Assembly: GCF_017921815.1 (NCBI RefSeq)
Contig: NZ_JAGEMM010000001.1
Location: 1,426,001-1,490,000 of the forward strand
Direction of reading: 5' to 3'
Origin: Microvirga antarctica
Lineage (GTDB): Bacteria > Pseudomonadota > Alphaproteobacteria > Rhizobiales > Beijerinckiaceae
DNA length: 64,000 nucleotides
Below the pieces are notes generated by a model, which saw only the letters and a program-made list of their open reading frames with translations, searched no databases and was not told the origin of the DNA. Position numbers and translations under genes: made by a program. Positions within the stretch are counted from its first letter, which is position 1, and each line of letters opens with the position of its first letter. Of this stretch, positions 28,996-37,726 are shown one piece after another.

Positions 28996-29274
28996 CTATT
29001 GACGAAGGGAACGAACGCCTTGCCACTTGCGAATACGGCCCTGAGGCAGCTTACGTGCGAGCGACTGCTGCTCGTCCGTGCTCAGGCGCAGGACTTTCAT
29101 GCCCATCAGCCTCGCCGCCTTTTCTGCCAAGGAGGCGTCCGAAGCGTTGAAGGAAGAAGCGTGCGGCTTACCCGCATCGTCGAGGCCGAACAAGATCAGG
29201 GCTGTGTTGGTCTTCCCCTCCTGATCGACGTGCTTCGCAACATCGCCATTGAAATGGCCTCTGTCAGTTGCCAT
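28996..29274 (-). CDS. Small protein paired with the 111-residue gene, unknown
   Basis: This 92-residue protein begins MATDRGHFNGDVAKHVDQEGK and contains a compact LILFGLDDAGKPHASSF strand-turn and an AEKAARLMGMKVLRLS helix. A strong GGGAGGG lies 7 bases before the ATG. I believe this pattern recurs in conserved two-gene units with the downstream gene across alphaproteobacteria, but no function is known. A GC hairpin lies in its leader. Confidence 0.6.
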   Translation of the reverse strand: MATDRGHFNGDVAKHVDQEGKTNTALILFGLDDAGKPHASSFNASDASLAEKAARLMGMKVLRLSTDEQQSLARKLPQGRIRKWQGVRSLRQ

Positions 29275-29297
29275 CGCGCCCTCCCAAAATGACGAAG

Positions 29298-29317
29298 GGG
29301 GCCAGAGGCCCCTTTTT
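29298..29317 (+). terminator. Rho-independent-type hairpin with T-run
   Basis: GGGGCC-AGA-GGCCCC is followed by TTTTT on the plus strand. No plus-strand gene ends here. On the minus strand the hairpin sits in the leader of the 92-residue gene and could be regulatory or block readthrough. Confidence 0.4.
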
Positions 29318-29582
29318 CGTCAGTTCAGATGTATCAAGCCGCAAATATGCCGACTCGAAACTTCGTTGAAGTCCCCGGTCCCGGGGCAACGAATGCACTG
29401 TCATGATCGACCTCATTGGGTTTCATCAATGCAGGGCGCAATCGCCCTGTCGGCCCGAGTATATAGGATTAAAAGCCGATTGTAAATATGTATCTTTTTA
29501 AACTAGGCCACAGGGTGAAAGGCTTTTCCCGAACGCGACAAAATTCCCCTTGCCGTAACGCCGCATCACTAGAAACGGGAGA
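29318..29582. other. AT-rich promoter region before the GmrSD-like gene
   Basis: There is no gene here. The stretch 29458-29510 is strongly AT-rich (TATAGGATTAAAAG, TGTAAATATGTATC) and is the likely promoter for the 807-residue gene. I cannot fix exact boxes. Confidence 0.4.
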
Positions 29583-32006
29583 TTGGGCAGGTTAAAGGTG
29601 CTGCAAAGCTCTAACACGGTTGAACTCATGAAACCCGACAAGCTTACGATTCACGATCTCTTCCAAAAAGAGCGTCGCTACGTCGTACCGCTCTATCAAC
29701 GAGCGTACGTTTGGAATGAGCACGATCAGTGGGAGCCGCTTTGGGATGATATCGAACGGCAAGCCGAGGGGTGTCTAAACCCCGACGGGGTCACGCCCAA
29801 ACAATCTCACTTTCTTGGCGCAATTGTTTTGAATGTATCGCGAATCGTTGGCGCTGGGGTCGCAAGGTCAGAGGTAATTGACGGCCAACAGCGGTTAACG
29901 ACACTACAGATCATCATTGCGACCATTCGCGACTTCGCTATCCAAGCGAACTCCGCACATGCGGCGCGACTGCGGCGTCTTACGACGAACGAGGATGAAA
30001 AGCCCGGGTCAGACGGTTCTTTCAAGGTGTGGCCGACAAACGCCGACCGCGAGATATTCCGTCTTGTGCTTTCAGCCGGCTCCCCTGCCGAACTGGCGAA
30101 ACTACTCGCTAAGGACGAGGCGGACGCACCCCGTATGGCAGCGGCATATAACTACTTCTACAAATGCGTTGCGAGGTTCGTTGGTTCTAACGACGAAGAT
30201 TCAGAGTTACGAGAACGCCGCATTTTCGCATTGTTTCAAGCCTTGCGAACTGCACTTCAGCTTGTGGTGATCGAGCTTGAAGATGGCGACGATCCGCAGG
30301 TTATCTTTGAAACTCTGAATGCACGGGGGCAGCCTTTGCTACCCTCCGACTTGATACGCAACTATGTGTTCATGAGAGCCGCGACTGACGTCACTTGCGA
30401 CGCGGATGATCTTTACAACCGCTTCTGGCGGCCATTCGACGACGATCGAGTTGAGACCTCGGTCAACGGAGAAGACCGCTTTTGGCATATTGAGGAACGC
30501 CAAGGACGCCTCACGAGGCCGCGCATCGACCTCTTCCTTTTCCATTATCTCGTCATACAAACTGAGCGGGATCTAAACATCGGTCAGTTGTTCCGGGAGT
30601 TCAGGGACTGGCGCGACGTGAATCCCGGCAGCGTCGAAGCTCTCTTGGACGACCTAAAAAGGTACAGCTCTCTTTTCGCAAAACTGATTCAACCCCTCGG
30701 AACTGACCGCGTCAGTGTTTTAGCCCGGCGGCTCAGGTCGCTCGACACCAGCACAGTATATCCTGTACTCCTCTATGTCGTGTCCCTACCCGAAGAACGG
30801 CTCTCAACCTCATCGAAGGTTCAGATTCTCGAAGATATCGAGTCTTGGCTAGTACGGCGGTTCATATGCCAATTGACGAACAAGAACTACAATCGGTTCT
30901 TTGTTGCTCTCCTTGCCAAGGTCAAGCGGGCAGCGGTGAGTGAGGATCTCGCTGATGTGGTCCGAGCGGAGCTCAGCAGATCTTCGGATGTCACCACAAT
31001 TTGGCCGCCCGATGACGAGTTCCTAACCGGCTGGCTCACGAGGCCTATGTACGCAAAGACACGGCCTGACCGTAGTGCAATGGTTCTCCGAGCGGTCGAG
31101 GCCCACATACGAACGCGCCGGAATGAGGCTATAACTCTTCCACCCCATCTCACGGTCGAACACCTTCTACCTCAGAACGGCAGTGTCACAGATTACCCCA
31201 TAGACGAACCGATGCCTCTGTTGGCTGGCGAAACTCATGATCGGTGCCGAGAGCGGGTCATACATACCGTGGGCAATCTCACACTACTCACGAATGAGCT
31301 AAACTCATCGGTGAGCAATGGTCCCTTTCCAAGCAAGGTGGCGAAGATCGTAGCTGACAGCGATCTTCGATTGAATGCATGGTTGCGCTCAGACGCTCCG
31401 GCTAGCTGGTCGGAAAGGTCGATTATGGAGCGGGGCCAGTTGCTGTTCGACACGGCGGTTGAAATCTGGCCGCGGCCTGCACTTGAGCCGGAGAACATAA
31501 ACGACGATGAGTCTGGCGCGACCGAGAAAGGCGTATGGCAGTTTTCAGACCCGGGACTGCTTAAGGCGAAGCGAGCAGGCATTGTGTCAGCCCTTATCCT
31601 TCGTGAAGGCGTGACTGTTCAGGCTCGGAATCTCGCGAAGTACGCGAGCAGCAATGGCACTCTCCGCGCAATCGTCGCCATCTCTAAGCGATATATGGAT
31701 CGCGCTGCGTTCCCATACTGGTATGCCTACCACCCGGAATCCGACGAATTTCTCGCCGGTGGCGAGAAGGGTTATCTGCTTCTTGGTTGTATGGATCGTG
31801 ACTACGCATTTGCCATACCCCGCTCAATTCTAGCACTGCACTTGGCATCGCTGAACACGACAACTAGAAAGACGACTAAGAAACTACACTATCATATTCA
31901 TCTCGTTGACAGATTCGGTAAGCTCATGTTGGCGCTGCCTAAACAAGACGATGTTTTGGATATCGATCCCTATAGGATGGGACTGACGAAAGACGCCTCT
32001 CTGTAG
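29583..32006 (+). CDS. GmrSD-like DUF262/DUF1524 protein with extra C-terminal domain
   Basis: This large protein of up to 807 residues is related to type IV restriction enzyme GmrSD, which cuts modified phage DNA. The GmrS-like part has VPLYQRAYVW (residue 35 on), DGQQR (100-104) and VIFETLNARG (about 240-249). A helical linker follows. The GmrD/DUF1524 His-Asn nuclease part has EHLLPQ (H526, P530) and HTVGNLTLLTNELNSSVSN (H561, N565). Residues about 650-790 form an additional domain (WYAYHPESDEFL, YLLLGCMDRDYAF, LHYHIHLV) that classical GmrSD lacks. Start is uncertain: TTG 29583, GTG 29598 or ATG 29628. Confidence 0.88.
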   Translation: MGRLKVLQSSNTVELMKPDKLTIHDLFQKERRYVVPLYQRAYVWNEHDQWEPLWDDIERQAEGCLNPDGVTPKQSHFLGAIVLNVSRIVGAGVARSEVIDGQQRLTTLQIIIATIRDFAIQANSAHAARLRRLTTNEDEKPGSDGSFKVWPTNADREIFRLVLSAGSPAELAKLLAKDEADAPRMAAAYNYFYKCVARFVGSNDEDSELRERRIFALFQALRTALQLVVIELEDGDDPQVIFETLNARGQPLLPSDLIRNYVFMRAATDVTCDADDLYNRFWRPFDDDRVETSVNGEDRFWHIEERQGRLTRPRIDLFLFHYLVIQTERDLNIGQLFREFRDWRDVNPGSVEALLDDLKRYSSLFAKLIQPLGTDRVSVLARRLRSLDTSTVYPVLLYVVSLPEERLSTSSKVQILEDIESWLVRRFICQLTNKNYNRFFVALLAKVKRAAVSEDLADVVRAELSRSSDVTTIWPPDDEFLTGWLTRPMYAKTRPDRSAMVLRAVEAHIRTRRNEAITLPPHLTVEHLLPQNGSVTDYPIDEPMPLLAGETHDRCRERVIHTVGNLTLLTNELNSSVSNGPFPSKVAKIVADSDLRLNAWLRSDAPASWSERSIMERGQLLFDTAVEIWPRPALEPENINDDESGATEKGVWQFSDPGLLKAKRAGIVSALILREGVTVQARNLAKYASSNGTLRAIVAISKRYMDRAAFPYWYAYHPESDEFLAGGEKGYLLLGCMDRDYAFAIPRSILALHLASLNTTTRKTTKKLHYHIHLVDRFGKLMLALPKQDDVLDIDPYRMGLTKDASL

Positions 32007-32049
32007 CTACATCGAGCGTTTTGCCTCCGATGCAGTCCCGAAAGTGAAC

Positions 32050-33072
32050 TTACCGTGCCACATTCCTGATCGGTATCCGATCGCAATTGTCGAATGCCGG
32101 GCAGTAGCGACTTCGACAGCTAACAGAGTCATTGATCCGGTTTCCATTGCATATATCGAATCCGTCGATTGCACAGAACGCCCAGATCGAATGCTGGACC
32201 CAGCGGGCAAATATCGGTGGGTACTCTGGGTGGTAGTCGCGGGCGTCGATCCGCTGAGCCAAGCCCTCGATCAATCTGGCGCACCCCTGTGGCGAGTAGC
32301 AGGAAGGCCCGATCGCATGGACGGCGTTGAAACGGTGCAGAATGCCGGTGCGATGGAGGAAGCCGTGCACGAGACTATCCACGGCGACCTGTGCAGATCC
32401 GGTCAAAACCCATCGCTCGCGATTGCGATCTCCGCACAAGAGAAGGTCAGCTAGGACCATCGACCACAACTTGCTCCCGACCCCGTAGATGTTGGTAAGC
32501 GGCATGAGCAGCGAGTACCGCATGACCGCTAGACGATCTGGTCTTCCCGCTCCGGGATCGGCCTCATCTAGTCTGCGATCTAACCAGCGAACCACGTCGC
32601 CCTCGCAAACGTCGCGGATAAACAGGAAGAGGCTGTACGCGGCCTGATTGAGACGCCCATTCCGAAGCGAGTGTCGAGGTAGTGGACATTCAGGAAGAAG
32701 GTGCTGCTCAGCGCAGCATCCAGCCGCCTTCTGATATTTGCAGTCCGAGAAGTTCCAGTAGCTTGTGAGTCGATGACAGTCGGGCTTATCAGCAAGTGCA
32801 GCCTCGATCTCAACCCACTTCGCGGTGCCGTGTTTTGCACTGTATCCGAATGCCACGGCATCGCTAACTCCTTGCAAGGCGAAGAGGCCCACAAGCCAAT
32901 CGAAGATCGGTCCCGAGTCGTGATGGGCGACCGCGTCTTGGATACCCTCTCGTTCGAGGCTGCTGGCGATGTCGGCGAGAAAGGTTGGTGGAGCGAGGTC
33001 AAGGGCGGGTTGAACAACCCGCTGAAAATAGTTCCAGTTCTCCGCGTCATTCACATGCACCGCACATTCCAA
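32050..33072 (-). CDS. HhH-GPD DNA-glycosylase-like protein, unusual
   Basis: This 340-residue protein has features of the endonuclease III/MutY superfamily. One is a helix-hairpin-helix-like NIYGVGSKLWSMVLADLLL at about 194-212. About 20 residues later comes VAVDSLVHGFLHRTGI, where D232 matches the catalytic Asp of the VDTH-type motif. The C-terminus has CRSRYCPAFDNC (C319, C324, C330), near the C-x5-C end of the usual iron-sulfur loop. A second cysteine group (C111, C119, C120, C129) is not typical. It is convergent with the GmrSD-like gene, 43 bases away. A base-excision or modified-base cutting role is inferred. Confidence 0.55.
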   Translation of the reverse strand: MECAVHVNDAENWNYFQRVVQPALDLAPPTFLADIASSLEREGIQDAVAHHDSGPIFDWLVGLFALQGVSDAVAFGYSAKHGTAKWVEIEAALADKPDCHRLTSYWNFSDCKYQKAAGCCAEQHLLPECPLPRHSLRNGRLNQAAYSLFLFIRDVCEGDVVRWLDRRLDEADPGAGRPDRLAVMRYSLLMPLTNIYGVGSKLWSMVLADLLLCGDRNRERWVLTGSAQVAVDSLVHGFLHRTGILHRFNAVHAIGPSCYSPQGCARLIEGLAQRIDARDYHPEYPPIFARWVQHSIWAFCAIDGFDICNGNRINDSVSCRSRYCPAFDNCDRIPIRNVAR

Positions 33073-33407
33073 CGTTCATGAACGTGCCGCGGCATAGCCT
33101 ACCGTGAATAGCAGTTGTCAAGCAGAGTTCAAATACGGACCTCAATGTGAGTGTGTGAAGCGCAACACCCGGAGTGTCTATTCCGCGCTCAAGATCCGCC
33201 AATTCGCTCGCGTAAATACCAATTGTAACCGCAGCAAGCCGGTCGCATCGGATGCGCCAATGAAGCCGGCCCTGCCTAATCCCTATCAGATGCGGATGCC
33301 GGAAACGGGGTCAGTATATGGACTTGCTGTACCCAAATACACCAACGAACACATAGCCCCACACCCCAACCGACATACACGCCATCATACAAATAAGGTA
33401 TGCCAAT
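33073..33407. other. Divergent gap between the glycosylase-like and HUH-like genes
   Basis: These 335 bases hold no convincing gene. A longer overlapping plus-strand frame has atypical composition. An A/C-rich stretch (33340-33395) precedes the HUH-like gene, and AAGG lies 8 bases before its ATG. Confidence 0.45.
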
Positions 33408-33959
33408 ATGACCAACACCAACATGCTCATCAACGGCTTTGGAAAAATGATAACCGAACGTCTGAACGATGGTTGGGATGGACACCTGTTGACCTTCATG
33501 TTCAAGCCGATTGGAGGATCTTATCGCAGTATAAATCGGCGGATGGAATGGGAGCTCGAGCGGGTATACGCAAAATCTCTCACTCGAATTATAAAGGACT
33601 CTCGACTTTACAGCCAGATCGACAAGCTTCCGCTTTGGATCGCCTGCCCGGATTACCCCGTCCCCAAGGGCGAAGCCGACAGGCAGGCGTTGCGCGATGT
33701 GACTATCAACGACGGACGGCATATGCACTGTGTGGCGGCAATCCCCCCTTGCTCTCGGCTGAAAGAGGATCTCGCTACACATTTGGATCACAATCAAAGC
33801 CACTATGTGACGTCTGATTGTTCACTCTGGCGAATACACGCAGTGCAGATCACCCATGATGCCGACTATGTGAACGGCTACGTGTTCAAGGCCCTAAAGC
33901 GCGGAAGAATTGTGGGAGAAGATATCCTTATCCTGCCCCGCTCAAAATCGGAGATGTGA
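33408..33959 (+). CDS. HUH-endonuclease-like protein (Rep/relaxase type)
   Basis: This 183-residue protein has GRHMHCVAAIPP, an H-U-H metal motif (H105, H107). About 45 residues later comes DADYVNGYVFKALKRG, which resembles the Tyr/Lys motif of single-strand nicking HUH enzymes (Y154, Y158, K161). An LPLWIACPDYPVP strand precedes the HUH motif. This order fits rolling-circle Rep proteins or small relaxases. There is no helicase domain. It could start replication or transfer of the excised island, or be a domesticated remnant. I do not recognise an exact family. Confidence 0.55.
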   Translation: MTNTNMLINGFGKMITERLNDGWDGHLLTFMFKPIGGSYRSINRRMEWELERVYAKSLTRIIKDSRLYSQIDKLPLWIACPDYPVPKGEADRQALRDVTINDGRHMHCVAAIPPCSRLKEDLATHLDHNQSHYVTSDCSLWRIHAVQITHDADYVNGYVFKALKRGRIVGEDILILPRSKSEM

Positions 33960-34079
33960 CGCGACATAAGTCAACGCTGCAACTAAGCGAGAGTGCGCAA
34001 TACCACACGCTAACCGACAAGCTGCGAACCCCGCCTGCCGATTAGCGCGTGAAGCATAGAGTAAAAAATGGCTTTCAGA

Positions 34080-34754
34080 TCAAATGCTCGCCACCCGATC
34101 TCGGAGGTAAGAGACCAGAGCCCGTTTTAACGTCTCTAATTGAGCCAGAACGGCACGCTCCTTTGGCCGAAAGCGAGGGGGTGAATGGCCTTCATTTGAG
34201 TGGTCCTCTTGCTCGGGATCATCCGCGAGGTCGGCGTAGAATGTGGTGTCTGAGGCCATCGAATCCCGTTGCTTTCTGCCTCGCTTTGGGGCCTCGCGCG
34301 ATAGGGCCTCTATGCCCCCGTGCTTTTTGATAAGGTCAGGGATTTCGTCAGGCTTGACCCCCCTGTTAAAGAACTGCTGCAGACCCCGGGCATAGGTATA
34401 AGCGCGGTGGTATTGATCATCCGCCTGCCCGTTAGACAGCAAAAACCGCATCGTCCAGATCAGTGCGTCTTCGACACTCTTCTGGCTGCCCCGTGGGCGC
34501 TTGCGGCGTCCCTTCCAAAGGTCTTCCTTTGTGAACTTGCGCCATGCCGCTCCGTTGCGATATAGCTCGAACGCGATGCCATAGGCGCTTCCCAACCATT
34601 GGCGTAGCTTGCTCTGAAATCGCGAATCGATGTTTAGAAACTCCTGCTTGCATGTGAGGGCAGCCGCGATCAACTCGTTCGCCGCTTGTCGCTCACTCTG
34701 TTTATTGGAAGCTCGGAATGAACGGACGCGCGTTTTAGTTCGTTTGTTCGCCAT
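34080..34754 (-). CDS. Basic helical protein, unknown
   Basis: This 224-residue protein has a Lys/Arg-rich N-terminus (MANKRTKTRVRSFRAS), a central helical region with a YTYARGLQQFFNRGVKPDEIPDL-type segment, and a charged C-terminal end. The PDEIPDLIKKHGGIEAL stretch is seen in small DNA-binding or replication-control proteins of islands and plasmids. Its place among AlpA-like and HUH-like genes suggests a mobility or replication role. No firm family. Confidence 0.6.
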   Translation of the reverse strand: MANKRTKTRVRSFRASNKQSERQAANELIAAALTCKQEFLNIDSRFQSKLRQWLGSAYGIAFELYRNGAAWRKFTKEDLWKGRRKRPRGSQKSVEDALIWTMRFLLSNGQADDQYHRAYTYARGLQQFFNRGVKPDEIPDLIKKHGGIEALSREAPKRGRKQRDSMASDTTFYADLADDPEQEDHSNEGHSPPRFRPKERAVLAQLETLKRALVSYLRDRVASI

Positions 34755-34921
34755 GATGTGTTTTCCCGTTAGGCGAGCGCCGTCGGCGAATCCTTATGAA
34801 ACCAAAGAATTCGCGACGCGGGCTCGTTGCTGATGGATCTGTCGCTATAAATTCAGCGATGCGGTTTGGAGGTTAGCAGCGGGCGCTGAGCATCTGTTCG
34901 CAGAGCGCCCGCTGTCTTTGA

Positions 34922-35191
34922 TTAGGAGGCCTTGCGACAATAACCGTTGGGATCGAGGCTTTGGAGAAGCCTCCGAATATCGGACTTGCGCCACCCCGCA
35001 ATGCGCGGGCCAAGCGCCACCGGCGGCGGGGCTCTTCCTTGCTCGATCCAGTTGTACCAAGTAGACCTCGATATTGGCAGGATGCCAGTCGGCCCGATTA
35101 TCGCCTTAAGGCGCCAGTAGCCATCATCTGCTAGATCGGAAGCCGGCGGCGATGTTGCGTCCCATAAGGTTCGCGGCGGTTTGTGCGGCAT
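34922..35191 (-). CDS. AlpA/excisionase-like DNA-binding protein
   Basis: This 89-residue protein has a predicted helix-turn-helix of the MerR/AlpA type. The segment ILPISRSTWYNWIEQGRAP is followed by VALGPRIAGWRKSDIRRLLQ, the standard AlpA sequence pattern. Such proteins activate integrase genes or act as directionality factors for P4-type islands. It lies 1.1 kb from the integrase on the same strand and is the most likely excision regulator of this island. Confidence 0.78.
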   Translation of the reverse strand: MPHKPPRTLWDATSPPASDLADDGYWRLKAIIGPTGILPISRSTWYNWIEQGRAPPPVALGPRIAGWRKSDIRRLLQSLDPNGYCRKAS

Positions 35192-35318
35192 GTTGTTGTT
35201 GTCTCTCTGTGTCCGTTATTGGACGACATGAGACGTACCGGGCCTGCTTGACGGTCGATATCGTGCAAACCGCAAATGCATAGTGCATTTCGCTTTTGCA
35301 TTTCAGGATGGCAAGAAT

Positions 35319-36329
35319 TTATCGTTTTCGGTTCGATCCGATTGCCAGTTGCATCTGCTCTTGAATGACCGGCGGTTGGATAGGACTTGCACCTAGATCA
35401 GCGAGGAGCTTCTGCACGAGATCCGCGTCTGCCTTTGATAATTCTCGATCTCCAAGGGCAGAAAGAATGACGTCATAGCCAAAGTTAGATCGGGCAATCC
35501 ATTCGGGGAGTAGATGACCTTCATTTTCCCAATTCGCATCACCCGCGAGGATCTGGTCCAATAGCGATCGGTTAGGCTTCACCTGTATTGACGACGCAGC
35601 ATACAGAAGGCACATCTGGCCCTCATAGAAGTTACGATAGATTTTCAAACTCCTCGATCGGAGATACTGTTCGGATTTCGGCTTCCGCACTATGTCTTTC
35701 TGTGCAACGGCTTCTGCCTTCGAGAGAACATCAATGATCGTGAAAGCGGCATTGTAGCTTGGCTCGCGATAAACGTCGCCGTTGGTAAGTTCTACAATGC
35801 AGTAATGTGTAATCTCCATCATCGTCACGACGGATCGGACGCCGCTCCGACGCTTCTTTAGGGACCGTTTCATCGAACTGCGCGATGGTGAAGTAATGAG
35901 CCTGCCGATACCGCCAATCGGGTAGTAGATATCTTGAAAGAAGTCTGAACCGATACGGATCAATCGAACATAAATATCAACGAGAACTGGATAGGCGAGT
36001 AGCCTCTCGGGCACGTTAGATTCCTCCGTCCTGATAATCTCAAGAGTTCGCAGTGCCATTGTGCTCTTCACGATGTCTTGCCGCTCAGAAGTTGCCACAA
36101 CCCACGCGCAAAATCCGGCGAAAAGTACGTCTTTATGGCCATGATAGGACGGTTCTTTCGACATGAGGATGTCTACCACATGCCGTGCATCGAATTTGTT
36201 CCACGCATACTCGACAAAACCTTTAGCTGCCGGGTCTAGCTTGGTCGGGTTTTGCTCGTTGAGTACCCGGACAACCTTCTCCCAACTTGAAGTGATGTCG
36301 AATTTCGGAGTCTTATCTGTCTGACGCAT
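35319..36329 (-). CDS. Unknown island protein, 336 residues
   Basis: This is a mostly helical protein with no membrane segment and a basic stretch (SSMKRSLKKRRSGVRSVV) near the middle. Aromatic-rich segments (IGSDFFQDIYYPIGG, SLKIYRNFYEGQMCLL) suggest a folded cytoplasmic protein. It lies between the AlpA-like and integrase genes in the same direction, with 24 bases to the integrase stop side. I recognise no family. Cargo next to integrases in such islands is often phage defence, so that role is possible but unsupported. Confidence 0.6.
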   Translation of the reverse strand: MRQTDKTPKFDITSSWEKVVRVLNEQNPTKLDPAAKGFVEYAWNKFDARHVVDILMSKEPSYHGHKDVLFAGFCAWVVATSERQDIVKSTMALRTLEIIRTEESNVPERLLAYPVLVDIYVRLIRIGSDFFQDIYYPIGGIGRLITSPSRSSMKRSLKKRRSGVRSVVTMMEITHYCIVELTNGDVYREPSYNAAFTIIDVLSKAEAVAQKDIVRKPKSEQYLRSRSLKIYRNFYEGQMCLLYAASSIQVKPNRSLLDQILAGDANWENEGHLLPEWIARSNFGYDVILSALGDRELSKADADLVQKLLADLGASPIQPPVIQEQMQLAIGSNRKR

Positions 36330-36353
36330 ACTGGTGTCCGTGATGGGAGTAGT

Positions 36354-37565
36354 TTACTGCTCATTTTGGGATGTTTGAGCCTGTTGTTCCATAGCTTTTG
36401 TGCAGAACAATGCCCAAGCCTCCATCATCTCCCGACGCTTTTCCATCAGGTCACCTCGGCGGTAGGCGGCCTCAACTTTGTTCTCAATGGTGTGCGCGAG
36501 TGCCATTTCTGCCACCTCCCGTGGGAAGCTGGTAGCCTCCGACGCCCAATCTCTGAAGGATGATCGAAAGCCATGGGCTGTTACATTAAGCTTCATGCGC
36601 CGCAGCATCATAAGGAAGACCATGTTTGACAGCGGCCTTTCCACAGTTCTTCCGGGAAAGATATAATCGGCGCCCGACCCCAGAAGCCTTGCTTGTCTCA
36701 AGATCTCTAGGCAGCGTGCGCTCAACGGAACGCGGTGAATGCGTCCCGCCTTCATCCGCTCAGCAGGCACCGTCCACAATGCGTGATCAAGGTCTAGCTC
36801 AACCCACCGAGCAAGTAGGACCTCGCTTGTGCGCGATGCGGTCAGGATCAGGAACTCTAGTGCCAGCCGCGTAATCTCACCGGCATCAGAGGAACGTAGG
36901 GTTTGAACGAAGGCCGCGACCTCGCCGAAGGCCATCGCGTCATGATGGCTACCGCGACCGTTCTGCCTCGGCAGACCCTTTTGGACACCTTCTACAGGGT
37001 TGTCTCCGTCGCGAAAGCCCGAAGCCTTCGCCCAGTCCATCACAGCGCGGATCCGTTGGCGCACCCGTCGAGCGGTCTCAGGCTTCGTCATCCAGATCGG
37101 GGCTAGAACCCTCAGGACGTCGGGTGTCTGAACCTGATCAACTCGAGTCTCGCCAAAATGGGGAATCACATAATCATTGAGCGTGTTGATCCACTGATCG
37201 CCATGTTTCTTATTCTTCCAGCTTGACCTGTGGTTGGAATGGACCTGCTCGGCAGCCTTTCTAAACGTTGGGATCTCGCGTCGTTCTTTACGCCTCACGG
37301 CCAATGGGTCGCCCCCGTCACGGGCAACCTTGCGATAGCTCAGAGCCTTCTCACGGGCCTCGCTAAGAGAGACGAGGGACGCCCCACCTAATCCAATGTC
37401 ACGCCGCTTGCCGTGGACAACAACCCGCAGTAGCCACCGCTTTGCTCCGGAGGGATCGACAACAAGGTATAGGCCGTTGCCGTCGGTATACCGCCCCGGC
37501 TCATGCAGAGCACGCACTCTTATAGCCGTAAGCGCCTTGTCAGGATGTTTCCCTCGGCCCTTCAT
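36354..37565 (-). CDS. int: P4-type tyrosine integrase
   Basis: This roughly 403-residue site-specific recombinase has an N-terminal DUF4102 arm-binding domain (RYTDGNGLYLVVDPSGAKRW), a SAM-like core-binding domain, and a catalytic domain. The catalytic segments are TASRTSEVL (Arg), HGFRSSFRDWAS (His-x-x-Arg), LAHTIENKVEAAYRR (His and Tyr nucleophile). I chose the MKGRGKHPDKAL start at 37565 by family layout; a longer start at 37634 is possible. The gene starts about 160 bases from attR. This family commonly uses tRNA 3' ends, which fits the tRNA-Ser repeat. Confidence 0.93.
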   Translation of the reverse strand: MKGRGKHPDKALTAIRVRALHEPGRYTDGNGLYLVVDPSGAKRWLLRVVVHGKRRDIGLGGASLVSLSEAREKALSYRKVARDGGDPLAVRRKERREIPTFRKAAEQVHSNHRSSWKNKKHGDQWINTLNDYVIPHFGETRVDQVQTPDVLRVLAPIWMTKPETARRVRQRIRAVMDWAKASGFRDGDNPVEGVQKGLPRQNGRGSHHDAMAFGEVAAFVQTLRSSDAGEITRLALEFLILTASRTSEVLLARWVELDLDHALWTVPAERMKAGRIHRVPLSARCLEILRQARLLGSGADYIFPGRTVERPLSNMVFLMMLRRMKLNVTAHGFRSSFRDWASEATSFPREVAEMALAHTIENKVEAAYRRGDLMEKRREMMEAWALFCTKAMEQQAQTSQNEQ

Positions 37566-37726
37566 TTCGCCGTCCGTATAATGAATACCCCACATTCCAA
37601 CCCACATCGTAAACTGGATGTAGCTGTATCGCAACGGGCAGGTGCGGACATCAAGGCGGGCTAACCGTCTATAAATAATGCCCTTCTTGGACGGTTTCGG
37701 ATCTCCTTGGATCCTCTCGAGGCGGA

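Noticed and set aside
33104..33817. 237-residue plus-strand frame overlapping the HUH-like gene
   Set aside because: It lacks a ribosome-binding site and protein-like composition. The frame starting at 33408 carries the HUH and Tyr motifs and an AAGG site.
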